DNA of 64,000 nt from the NCBI GenBank assembly GCA_020310875.1, contig CM035423.1, positions 139,819,748 to 139,883,747 on the forward strand. Reading direction: 5' to 3'. How positions within the stretch are numbered: the stretch's first letter is position 1; every line of letters begins with the position of its first letter. The notes beneath the pieces were generated by a model that was not told where the DNA came from, did no database searches, and saw nothing but the letters and a program-made list of their open reading frames with translations. The translations under genes and the position numbers were made by a program. The stretch comes from Ceratopteris richardii (lineage: Eukaryota > Streptophyta > Polypodiopsida > Polypodiales > Pteridaceae). Shown one piece after another: positions 33,523 to 44,158 of the stretch.

Positions 33523-34921
33523 TTCTTAGCCAAAGCAATGGCACTCTGACTATCACTAAGCAAGCGAGGTACATGCTGAGGTCAACCCATATCACAAGCA
33601 AGATGAGAAAGCCACAATGCTTCCTTACATGCCTCACTTGCTGCAACATAGTCTGCTTCTGTGGTGGAAACAGTTGTACATTCTTGAAGACGAGATCTCC
33701 AAGAGATAGCACCTCCAGCAAAATGAAAAATGTACCCTGATGTAGACTTACGATTGTCTACACAACCAGCATAGTCAGAATCTGTGTAACCAATAATGGA
33801 TGCTTTCCTTCTACCTAAGCATAGACACTTGTCCTTAGTGCCACTTAGATATCTCAAAATCATCTTGACCGCTTCCCAATGTTTCTTGCTAGGATTAGAC
33901 ATATATCTGCTCACAACTCCCACTACAAATGTAATGTCTGGTCTCGTAGCTACCATAGCGTACATGAGACTACCAACAGCAGACTGATAGGGAATTTTGG
34001 TCATGAATTCCTTTTCCTCATCTAATTTGGGGCAATCATCCTTGCTCAACTTCACATATGTGGGTAAAGGTGTACTGAATGCCTTTCCACCCTGCATATT
34101 GAACCTGTGAAGTACTTTGGATATGTACTCACTTTGAGACAAGTGTATGCATCTTTTACTCCTATCACGAGTAATGTGCATGCCAAGAATATGTTTGGCA
34201 TCCCCCAAATCCTTCATATCAAATGTCTGACTCAACTTCTTTTTGAGAATTGACAAGTCATAAGAGGACTTCCCAGCAATCAACATATCATGGACATAAA
34301 GTATCAAACATATCAAGCTTCCATCTGAGCATCTCTTTGTGTAGAGACAATGATCCTCATTGCTTCAAGATTAGCCTTGAGACTTCATAAAAGAATCAAA
34401 CTTTTGGTACCATTGTCTAGGGGACTGTTTAAGTCCATACAAGCTCTTCTTGAGCTTACAAACTAGACTTTTCTTGCCAGGAACTACATAACCCTGTGGT
34501 TGTTCCATTGGACTAACTCTAAGTCCTCCACTGCAATGAATCCAAGCAACATGCGTAGGGTAGTCATCTTGACCACTGGAGAGAAGATTTCCTCAAAATC
34601 AACACCATGTTGTTGCTTAAAACCCTTTGCAACAAGTCGTGCTTTATACTTTGGAGAAGCACTATCTGATGTGAATTTCAGCTTATATACCCATTTACAT
34701 GGTAAAGCTTTCCTGCCATTTGGCAAAGGTACTTAATCCCAAGAACCATTCTTGTGAATAGAATCCAACTCACTCTTCATGGCACTCTCCCACTTGACAT
34801 GATCCTCTGTCTGCATAGCCTCTTCATAGCAAAAGGGCTCACCGGCATCTGTTAGCATAACAAAATCTAAACTTGGAACATATCTATCAGGTGGTTGTGA
34901 GACACGTGTAGAACATCTCAA
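33523..34921 (-). pseudogene. Element B reverse transcriptase and partial RNase H
   Basis: 'CKWVYKLKF', '[19 protein letters not shown]' (about 34680-34600), 'FDMKDLGDAKHILGMHI', 'LSQSEYISKVLHRFNM', 'SAVGSLMYAMVATRPDI' and RNase H 'YTDSDYAGCVDNRKSTSGY', 'STTEADYVAASEA' are in order. The catalytic box reads YVHDM (34290-34300), Asp to His, which should abolish RT activity. RNase H ends at 'LAKNP' (about 33523). Frame breaks occur near 34320-34480 and 34730. Confidence 0.88.
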
Positions 34922-34948
34922 TTGTTGCTGAATAGGAACATGTGCAGA

Positions 34949-35943
34949 CTAATCTGAATGGACATTCTCTTGAACATCCCTATGTGCAGCATTTTTATGC
35001 ATGCTAACCGGAGGACTAGTATCCTCAAACACCACTTTTCTCACTTCAGCCTCCTTAATGGGATGTTTATGCATCTTAGACTCGTTGAAAATGACATCAG
35101 TACTTCTAATCACTGTCCGTGTTTCAGGATCCCATAAGCGATATCCAAATTGTCCTTCTCGACCATATCCAAGAAAAATGCATTTCTTTGACTTATGGTC
35201 CAACTTTTGTCTAAGATTCTTGGGTATATGAACATATGCTTCACACCCAAAAACTCAAAGATGATCGTAATATGGTGGCTTCCCTATCCACAGCTCTTGT
35301 GCCACTTTGAGACCTTTGGCAGTACTAGGCGAAAGGTTAATCACATGAACTGCAATCAATGCTACTTCTTCCCAAAAGCCTTGTGAGAGGTTTTCATGAT
35401 GCAACATAGAGATTACTCTATCTTGAATAGTTATATTCATCCTCTCAGCTACACCATTCTATATTGGGGTATAAGGAGCTGTAAACTCTCTACGAATCCC
35501 TCTAGACTGACAGAAAGGTTGAATTCATGTGAGGTATACTCACCCCCATTATCTGAACGTAAAGCCTTAATCTTAGTTCCTTTTTCAGTCTCAACTGAAG
35601 CAAGCCATTTTTTGAAAGTAGGAAATACCTCATCCTTCAATTTGATATAAGGATATACCCAAACTTTTCTAGTAGCATCATCTATGAAAGTGACAAAGTA
35701 AAGAGAACCACCTAAGGACCTAGTGGGCATAGGACCACACACATCTATATGAACGAGATCTAAAGGTTGAATTGAAGATTCAATGTGCGTCCTATGAACA
35801 TTTTTGGTTTGCTTTCCATATTGACAATGCTCACAAAATGAAAAATCAGAGAAAGATAACACATGTAAGTAGCCAGAACGAGAAAGATTTTCCATTCCAC
35901 TACACGATATATGGCCCAAACGACCATGCCAAATACAAGCCAT
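34949..35943 (-). pseudogene. Element B integrase
   Basis: HHCC zinc motif ('IWHGRLGH', 'FCEHCQYGKQ'), DDE core with 'LVHIDVCGPM', 'LRSDNGGEYTSHEF' and, after a frameshift near 35510, the 'NGVAERMN' Glu. The C-terminal part has 'CIFLGYGREGQFGYRLWDP'. All three acidic residues are visible but in two frames. Confidence 0.87.
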
Positions 35944-35946
35944 AGG

Positions 35947-37340
35947 CTATTCAGTAACAGCTAACAAGTGTTCTTTCTGTGATATAACTAAAGAATAAAG
36001 TGAGCCAAATTTTCTTCCTTTTGCACTAACCATATTGCCCTTTGATATACGAAAGGACTGAGCATAGAAGACCACCTTGTAACCAAGGTCATCAAGTTGA
36101 CCAACTGACATCAAATTGCATGATAACTGAGGTACATGGCGTACATTATGCATAGTAAATTTTGAACCATCAATGAATTGCAAAACCACATCTCCAATCC
36201 CCACAACATCACATTGGTAAGAGTCACCAAGTCTCACGGTACCAAGAGAATTTGCTGCATAATTAGAGAACCATTCTCTATGTGGTGTCACACGGAAAGA
36301 AGCACCAGAATCTAGCAGCCAGGTGTGGGAAAGAGAATCAGCCATTAAAGCCTCAGTTGGCACCGTACTATCAAGTGTCGAAACATCAGCATCATCAGAA
36401 ATAAAATTAATTTCTTCAATCTTCACAGTCGAAGTAGATGGTGCAGGTAACTGTTTAACATGCCCATCAACATTCTGTCCTTTACCTTTAGCATTCTTTA
36501 ATGCATAACAGTCTTTCTTCATGTGTCCTTTCTTATGACAATAATGGCATTCGATATCCCTCTTCCTTGATTTACTTCTACTCTTATTTCGTTGACCATT
36601 CTTTTCCTTGTTCTTGCTCCTGCCACATTGTTGATTCTTTCCTTGGTAAGAATCACGAACATTATATGCATCTCCACTCTGAGTGCCAACCATAGGTTTT
36701 CTACAAATCTCCTCACTCAAGAGTGCTCCACATATGTCATCATAGACAAGTTTACCACCAGGTGCACTATTGCTAATAGTTGTGCAAAATGTATCCCATG
36801 ATGATGGCAAGGTGCATAACAACAATACTGCTTTCATTTCATTATCCATATCCATTTTCTGAGCCTATAACTAAGAGAATATAGCATCAAACTCATTCAG
36901 ATGAGCAGCAACACTATCTGTGTCCTTCATACAAAGGTCATATAATTTTCTCATCAAATAAACTTTATTTGATGCCGTCTCTTTTTCATATGTATTGCAT
37001 AACTTCTTCCAAAGCTCCTCTGCACTTTCACAGTATAATACTGTAAAGCAAACATTATCTGCCAGGTGCAAGCAAATGGTAGACCTGGCCATTTCATCTA
37101 ACTCATCCCAATCATCTTCATCCATGTCAGCAGGCTTCTTTGAAATTCCATTTACTGGCTTCTATTGCCTCCTTTGAATTAGCACATCTTTAATATGATT
37201 CTTCCATAGAGCAAAGTTTGTGCCATCAAATTTTCGGATCTCAAAATGGTCTTTGCCCTGCAAGTTATAGCTCCTCCTTGGAACACTAGCACTAGATCCT
37301 GATCCACCAGATGTGCTTGAGACCTCTCATGCCATGATGG
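35947..37340 (-). pseudogene. Element B gag and protease
   Basis: Gag runs from an ATG near 37333 (third codon is TGA) through 'WKNHIKDVLI', 'DEDDWDELDEMARSTICLHL', a stop near 36870, and a CCHC zinc knuckle 'CHYCHKKGHMKKDC' (about 36505-36550). Protease keeps its catalytic 'LLDSGAS' (about 36310), then 'GIGDVVLQF' and 'NLMSVGQLDDLGYKVVF'. Three stops break an otherwise clear Tnt1-type protein. Confidence 0.87.
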
Positions 37341-38510
37341 TAGAGAACTGAATAGAATGATAATGGAGCTAGAAGAGTCCAAACACCAATGAATAAGTGT
37401 ATCAAGGAGTAAATCGACCATTGTATAGTTGACAAAACCAGAAATGTGGAAAAATTTTACCAGAGTATCCTTTGCAAAATGAGCGTATGACCAGTGTCAA
37501 AATATCATAAAATTGTGAGTACTGACATGTTTTCCTACATAGTGAATCACTGACTCCATTGCATATAATTAGTTACCCAATAGAAGCCAACTAGGCTTAT
37601 CGAGCACCTATGACAACTATCACACATCTCCTATGGCGAGGCTGGGTAAGTCTTCCACCTGCATCAGCGAAGAGACCCCTACATCTGGGTGTCTCCCAGT
37701 TAAGAAAACCTCACCATGACCCTCTTTATCAAACGTAAAAGGCTTTATGCAAAGAACATAACTGCTATATAAATGACCACATGGATGTAGCGGTATCCAC
37801 AAAAGCGTACATAGTGTGTATGTGCTCAATATATGCAGTAAAATGACACTAAAGGCTGAATACACAGCCCAAAAACTAGCCATAACACTTGCAAGTGTCT
37901 ATCAACTCTGATATTTTAGGCTCAAAAAACCTGCATAAATTTGCAGCAACTGCTCCCACCAAAATTGAAACCTTTCAAGAAGCCTATAGTTTTACAAGTG
38001 TGGCTGAAAACAAAGCCCCAAAGGTTGATATTTTTTGTCGAAGAAGTACAAAGAACACTCTTCTTGATGTTAGAACTATGTGCAGAAGTACTCCAAAATG
38101 GCTCCAAAAGACACCCAAAAATGCTTCAAAAATATTCTTTGAAAGCAAAGAATGAAGCTTTGAGGGACCAAAACATGTTCAAGGTAATGTCAACCTTAGT
38201 CTTTCCCCTTCTTCAGACACCAGAAGAGTGTAGCTTAGTGGCAAGAGATTGCCACGGTTAAGTGAGCTCCGAGGGGAACAATACTGGGATGGGTGACCTC
38301 TCGGGAAGTACCAGGAACCTCTATATTCCTTGATCATTGAGGTCTTCCCTCGTGCGCAGCCAATGGCACCAACGGTGACTTCGGCGATTTGGATGACAAG
38401 GTATGCCAAGGTCTATGCCTTGGTCACCACCTTAGTCATAAGCCTTGGAGAAAGCCTGGGGGGGTGCTTGCTTCACTCACACAAAAGGAACAAAGCTTTT
38501 GCCTCAAACT
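37341..38510 (-). other. Element B leader
   Basis: About 1.1 kb between primer site and gag. No gene. It carries a composite tRNA-A-box/5S-like module at 38230-38320 (opposite strand). Confidence 0.7.
38230..38320 (+). other. 5S rRNA-like Pol III module with tRNA-type A box
   Basis: The plus strand has 'ggttaagtgagctcc' and 'gggatgggtgacctctcg' followed by 'ggaagt', matching the box A and box C internal control region of plant 5S rRNA in order and spacing. Immediately upstream is 'tagcttagtggcaag', like a tRNA A box, and a 7-bp stem (38238-38255). It is not a full 5S gene. Cassandra-type TRIMs and SINE3-like elements are known carriers of 5S modules. Confidence 0.65.
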
Positions 38511-38522
38511 GCTCTGACACCA
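38511..38522 (-). promoter_or_regulatory. Element B primer-binding site
   Basis: TGGTGTCAGAGC on the minus strand, one base after the LTR; one mismatch to the common iMet form. Confidence 0.88.
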
Positions 38523-38523
38523 G

Positions 38524-38821
38524 TGAAGTATTTTTATGGCGATGCACCATAGTGCGCTCTCCTTCTCGAGAGCTTCACGACGATATGCTCGGTGTAGAAA
38601 ACCGAGCTCCTTAAGGCCGCACACAGTACTCCGCAAAGAGGCTGCAGAATACGCAGAAAACACAGTACACAGGGAGTACGAAGGCAGACTTCTTAGGTCT
38701 TACAAATGCGGTCGAACTTACAGTCTATGACTGATCAGACCACTATATGTTTTATTAAAGAACATATACAAAGAAGTATCCAGTGGCCATTTGGCCTTTC
38801 ACATGGATACTAACGGTAACA
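38524..38821 (-). repeat. Element B 5' LTR
   Basis: 298 bp, TGTTACCG … ATACTTCA on the minus strand. Also present as remnant H (2439-2693) and in the 3' LTR. Confidence 0.92.
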
Positions 38822-38826
38822 TAAAG
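38822..38826. repeat. TSD of element B (right), TAAAG
   Basis: Identical to 33139-33143. Confidence 0.9.
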
Positions 38827-39466
38827 CTTAACTCTTAACCATATAGCTCGCCATCTTCATGAGTGAATTGTTCTTTCATTCAACAACTCCATTCTGTTGA
38901 GGTGTATACGGCATTATACACTCATGTTTTATCCCACATTCAACTAGAAATACATTAAATTCAGAAGACGTATATTCCCCCCCTCGATCAGAATGGGGGG
39001 TGCCCATTTTACATGCTGACATATTTTCAGGCAAAACCAAAAACTTTTTGATGCACATAAACACTTTGGACTTTGCTTTCAATGGATATACACATGCATG
39101 CTTGGAAAAATAATCAATCAAAGTCATGAAGTCAAGATAGTCTCCAAAAGAGGGTGTTTGCATAGGACCATAGTCACCATTGTGAACAAGTTGCAATTTC
39201 TAAGTAGCTCAAATTGAAACATCTTTTGGGAATGAGGAACACTGCATTTTGCCCAAATTAATATAGCCTTCACAAACATGTTTAACAAGTGCCTCAAGTT
39301 TGGGCAGAGAGGACACCATTTCATATTTCTGTAGGTGTAGCAAACTGGCAAAATTCAAATGACCAAAGCATGCATGCCAAATCTTTGTGTCTAACAAAGC
39401 TTGAGAATCATGTAGTGCACATGCTGAATCATTCACAGATTTTTCATAGTATATGAGTTTATACAA
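38827..39466 (-). pseudogene. Element A integrase, N-terminal half
   Basis: HHCC region ('IWHACFGHLNFASLLHL', then a degenerate 'CEGYINLGK'), then 'LIDYFSKHACVYPL', 'HSDRGGEYTSSEF' and 'YTPQQNGVVE'. A TGA follows the catalytic Glu. The reading continues in element A beyond B at 33138. The second Cys of the zinc motif is lost. Confidence 0.86.
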
Positions 39467-39536
39467 GCCACGACATAAAATGCCAAGAGCAATAATGACA
39501 TCATCATTTGAGAGATCATGAATTGTTTATCTATTA

Positions 39537-40025
39537 TCAACAAATCTCAGAACCAAGCCAATCTTGGCTAAATTTGAAATTGATAATAGATTCTTCTTGA
39601 TCCCTGGCACAAAATAAAGCATCTGATAATGTAAAAGAACTACCATCAGCATAAGTCAGAATGATCTTACCAAATCCCATGATAGGATAAGAGGAGTTGT
39701 TGGCACATCTGATAGTACTCCCTGTAGGGGTAGGCTTGAGTGAAGTGAATAAACTGTGTTGCAAGGTAATATGTTTGGTTGCTCCCTATCAAAGTACCAA
39801 ACATCTAAGGCTATTGCAGACCTACACTGTTCATGAGAAGATGGGTCATAACTACAAACAGTGGTAAATGCCCATTCTTCATTCTTGACAAGAATAGCAG
39901 GCTTTATTTTGGGTGTAGAGGCCTCTGCAACAACCATTCCAGTATCTTTCTTCTTTTCCACTTTAGCAGCAAGCTTTGGACAACTCTTTATGACATGATC
40001 ATTTCCTTTATAGTATGTGCAAAAT
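39537..40025 (-). pseudogene. Element A zinc knuckle and protease
   Basis: A knuckle-like 'CTYYKGNDHVIKSC' (about 40020-39979) has Tyr for the second Cys of CCHC. Protease follows with 'VWYFDREQPNI', where the DSG active site has become DRE, then after a frameshift 'YADGSSFTLSDALF'. Both key motifs are damaged. Confidence 0.75.
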
Positions 40026-40185
40026 AATTTTTGTTTTTATGTTTTCTTCTCGTCTCTGATTGTGCAAAATTAGCATACTTTTGCTTACTAGTAGAAGAGC
40101 TCCATTTACCTTTGCCCTTCTGACTAGCTAGGAAAGCTTGATCTGCAACACACATAATGGACCTGTTCTGCCTAGACTGATCTTC

Positions 40186-41055
40186 CTATGATAGAAAAGA
40201 GATTAACTCCTCAACTGTTAAGGCATTTGGATTGCCTTTCATCATCAAACAAAGAGTAGAAACAAAACTCTGATATGAATCGAGAAGACCATTCAAAATA
40301 GTCTGCACAAGTGAACTATTAGGTGAGACTTCACCAGCAGAAATCAATTGTTCCTTCAAATCTTTGATCTTTGTTAGAAAATTGTCCATGGAATCTCCTT
40401 CATTCATGTGCTTACTCTCCAACTGTTTTCGGAGGTAAGCAACACGAGCCTCATTCCTTGCCTGGTATAAAGTGGTAAGTGTATCCCAAGCATGCTTAGT
40501 TGTTCTGCAAGAGAGAATGTGAGGAATAATGGCATGTTTGACAGATAAGGCTATCAATGCATGTGCCTGAGCATCTTTGCCATCCCAACAAATTTGCTCT
40601 GCAGTAGGTATAATAGGAACTGCAAGACAAACAGGAACATGAAGAATATCACCATCTTCAATGTCATCTACATCACCTTCAGCACCTGTGTTTGCAGGCG
40701 TAATAGGATGTTTTTCAACACCCTATAGAGTATTCCATAGTCTTTTTGCAATCAATACATGATGCATCATATAAGCCCATAATGGGTAATTGGTGCCGTC
40801 CAAGTTATCCTCAATAGCCAACATACGAAATGCATCACTGCTTTCAGCATGGCCACTAAAATACCCTGATGCAAAAAAATGACTGTATCTCAAAAAGTTG
40901 AACAGAACTAGATTGTCAAGTTCTGCTAAACCTATAGCACACTTCAAGGCACTTATACTAGCAAACTGAAATCTGTATATATCTTTGGAACAAAAAGACA
41001 AAATTGCCTGCACACTATGATAATGCATTTGAAGGACAACATGAGCTGAGATCAT
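40186..41055 (-). pseudogene. Element A gag
   Basis: Two open parts (41055-40723, 40557-40186). They show 'LDGTNYPLWAYMMHHVL', 'KHAWDTLTTLYQ' and 'LRKQLESKHMNEGDSMDNFL', the usual Copia gag order. Element C and other A-family remnants share it. Confidence 0.82.
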
Positions 41056-41182
41056 GATTCGGCACCATAGAGTGAAGCCATTTTGATCTCCTAATCACCT
41101 TGAGTATGCTCACCAAATTTCATGCGATTCTGAGACTGTAACCAGAGGGGTGTTGACAATGCCCTAGATGAAGCGGCGACAT

Positions 41183-41194
41183 GCTCTAATACCA
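41183..41194 (-). promoter_or_regulatory. Element A primer-binding site
   Basis: TGGTATTAGAGC on the minus strand, one mismatch to the iMet type, two bases from the LTR. Confidence 0.85.
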
Positions 41195-41196
41195 AT

Positions 41197-41291
41197 TGTT
41201 GGAGTTTGAAGTCTACGGAAGCACGTGAACAACACAAGGAAGAAAAAGAGGCTTGGAGCACAACACACAATACTGAGTGCGTTACCACACA
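41197..41291 (-). repeat. Element A 5' LTR fragment
   Basis: About 95 bp match the A-family LTR end (caaactccaaca on the minus strand). Beyond 41291 the sequence differs, so the U3 side is lost. Confidence 0.78.
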
Positions 41292-42534
41292 AATCGTGAA
41301 CACACAAATCACAAGAGATAAACAAGATAAGTGGATCGATACGAGAAGCAAAGAGGTACATGGCATGTTTAATTATCATGATCCTATAAAGGCTAGACAC
41401 ATGTGTAGTCCTCGCAATTGTAGAAGAATTAGCCCACATCTTTTTTGGATCACTAGCAAGATATTTCCATGCTAATCATTTATCCAACGCCTTCATGCAT
41501 GGATCTAAAGGAAGATAAAAATGGGATAGTCAATCCAAAAGGATAATTCAAGCAAGCGCAGATAAGACTTTGAGGACTTTGTATGCGTGCATGGCTATGC
41601 AAAAGGCATGCATATTCTCAATAAACATAGGACAAGGAAATACAAGTTGAGATGGGAACGAAGGTGGTACAAAGAATGTGTTTTTCAAAGACACTATCAC
41701 ATATGGACAAAGATAATAAATAGGTTCATTATTTGAAGGCCAACATTTAGAAATGAAAGGAGAATATTACAAATAGCTAGTGAATCTGAAAAAATGATAT
41801 ATCCACGTGGCCGAAGTATGCACAAATTGTCATCTCCAACATTGTCTAAGACTATTATTCTATATGCAAATTGTCGACCATGAGATGTCTTATGAGTTTG
41901 TTGTGGCACTTACACACGAGGATCCATGTGTTAGCTCCAACTTATTGGGGGGAGGGGGGTAAAATCAAGGTGAGGGGATTATGGTAAAGGTGAAGTACAT
42001 GGCCATGCATGTACTTCATGCAAAAAAGTCAAGAGGAAAATCTTTTCACAAAAGTTTTTCTCCAAAAGTATTACTTTAAGTGATTTTGTCAGAATGAGTA
42101 GCTTTCAATTCAAATGCTTTTGATCAAAATATATTCAATTGAAACATCTTTGATTGGAAGAAAACTTTATTAAATTTTTGGAATTTTTTGACAATCCCAG
42201 ATTTGATGACATTGCACCAAATTATTTGGTCCAAAACATGTTTGATGTAGTAATTCGCTAGTTATTCACAAATTTAACAAATTTAAAATAGAAAATACAA
42301 CCTAAGATGAAGTAGTTTTATCATGCATGATTGGTCATTAATGTTTTAAATAAGGATTCTCCCTTCTTTACTGCATAAATTCAAATGAACATGTATGAAG
42401 CACCTTGGAAAATCTTATTATACATGATTCTATTTCGTTTTCAATTAAAAATAGTTTTTTTTGCTAATCATATATTAAGGAAATAGAAAAATATTGTGTT
42501 CCCACATATGCAAAAATACACTACAACATATGAG
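41292..42534. other. No feature recognised
   Basis: AT-rich with a short G-rich patch at 41948-41960. No gene or repeat supported. Confidence 0.5.
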
Positions 42535-42719
42535 TCTCATATGGGTGCTAGCAATACCGATGATCATACCTTGGCATTAGTATGATCATTGGAAATGTTT
42601 GGAAAAATCATGCTAACCATACTGACAAACAATTCGGCATCGGTATAACCATTGGAAAATTATCCAATATGCAACTCAAAAAATGTTGCTTCCAATATAG
42701 GTGTCGTTATGCGTGTCAG
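42535..42719. repeat. Degenerate 'cgatgcttatacc' satellite, block 1
   Basis: Irregular copies of words such as accgatgatcatacc and cggtataaccattgg. It continues at 50195-50300, on the other side of the solo LTR, and returns at 54430-54850. Confidence 0.6.
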
Positions 42720-42913
42720 TGTTGGTGCATGTCAATCATCAATTGAAGGTTTATGAAGAAATGGAGTCAAGGAATTGAGAAGAAAACAAATTCAAAAGCT
42801 TGAAGGAAGGACATACTCAGAAATTCAAATCTATGTACACATATGTACATTAGTTCAGATATAGGTGACTCACACTTTTGATTAGTCATAAGCTTGTACA
42901 TATTTGCCTATAA

Positions 42914-43935
42914 TGTTGGTGCATGACAATCATCAATTGAAGGATTATGGAGAAATGAAGTCAAGGAGTCAAGAAGGAAACAAAGTCAGATGGTTGAAGG
43001 AAGGACATTTTCAGAAAACTCAAAGATATGTACACATATGTACATTAGCTGACTTATACTCTTGTTTAAGTCATACACTTGTATATATTCATCTATAAAT
43101 ATGTTTGAAAATGTCGGGTAAGTAGAGCAGAAGAAGATTTGAGAATAGGGAGAGAGAAATTAGTGTCATTAGACACATGAAAAGTGAGTGAACTGTCCAT
43201 TCTCACTTAGATGTAAGTTTTCTGAGAAATCGAGAATTTTTGCGCCCGATATTTTGCTGTTTGTTCCTTCTGTGTTCAATCTTTTGAGAAATCCTTTTGC
43301 ACGTATCTAAGTCCATAGCTAATCTATCTATGGCTAGAATTTGAGAAGTTAATTGTAATCAGGCTGTGAGAATTTTGTTTAGGAACATTCATATGTAAGA
43401 ATGTTCTAACAGTCGGAAAATCTGGCGCACATTTCATCTTCAATGAAATGATCATTGCTCAGTCCACAGTGTAAAGTTTTACACAAGTGAGGGCTCAAAA
43501 TCTAAGTTGGAAGATAAGCCATCTATGGCTAAAAGATCTTGGTCAAACGGGTTTTACTTTGGGAGAACCAGTGCTAAGAAGTTGCAGGTGTCAAAGTCGC
43601 CATTGCAGAGAAGCACTTTCAGACATAGGTAAAGTGTTTCACACATTTCTCAGTGTGTACTTAATCTTTTTGAGAGATTTAACTTGGCAAAGTTGCGCAA
43701 CCTTAAGGTGAAGTGTTGTGCAAAGTTTTATCAAAAACTTTACAGGATTGATTAGTCAATGAGTGACTAATCTGTAGCAGACTTTTCTGAAGAAACTGAA
43801 ATTTTCAGAATAATCAATTTTTTGATAATTTGGTGAAGATTCTCTAAATTAGGTGGAGTCTAAAGTTGATCTTGATATAGAGGTGATCTAAATTCAAGGT
43901 TAACTTGTTCTTTTGGAGATTAACACTCTCCATCA
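42914..43935 (+). repeat. D 5' LTR
   Basis: TGTTGGTGCA … CTCCATCA. TATA box CTATAAATA at 43093-43101 marks U3; transcription likely starts near 43125. Confidence 0.97.
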
Positions 43936-43936
43936 G

Positions 43937-43948
43937 TGGTATCAGAGC
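43937..43948 (+). promoter_or_regulatory. D primer-binding site
   Basis: TGGTATCAGAGC one base after the LTR; initiator tRNA-Met primer. Confidence 0.95.
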
Positions 43949-44158
43949 AGGTTGTGTCAAAATTGAAGTGAAGAAGACTCCGACTATTGCAGAAATACAA
44001 AACTTTACATTTTGAAGGTGCAGAAGGGTAAAGGTTGAAGAAAGATCAAAGGAAGACATACAAAGAGCATCAAAAGGATCAAAAGGAGCAACATTCGAAG
44101 TAAAGGTACATTTATTATCTGTAAAGGTTAAAGATTTGAAGCTACAGGTGAAGTAAAG

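Larger units (their letters stand above)
33144..38821 (-). mobile_element. Copia element B, Tnt1-like, nested in A
   Basis: Minus-strand Copia element: 5' LTR 38524-38821, primer site 38511-38522, ~1.1 kb leader, gag, protease, integrase, RT, truncated RNase H, and a rearranged 3' LTR (33144-33522). TAAAG flanks both ends. Gag looks like the Tnt1/Tork group ('DEDDWDELDEMARSTICLHL'). The 3' half of RNase H, the PPT and about 80 bp of U3 are deleted, and coding has several stops and frameshifts. Not autonomous. Confidence 0.9.
31431..41291 (-). mobile_element. Copia element A (old, split by B)
   Basis: Minus-strand order is LTR remnant (41197-41291), primer site (41183-41194), gag (41055-40186), zinc knuckle (~40020), protease (~39960-39540), integrase (39466-38827 then 33138-32824), RT (32400-31565) and truncated 3' LTR. 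Element B is inserted in the integrase gene, with TAAAG on each side. Removing B restores the frame across the site. Stops and frameshifts are common. Confidence 0.85.

Noticed and set aside
38230-38320. True 5S rRNA gene
   Set aside because: Only the internal control region is recognisable; the ends of 5S are missing.
41292-41475. Extension of the element A LTR
   Set aside because: Similarity to the other A-family LTRs stops at about 41291.
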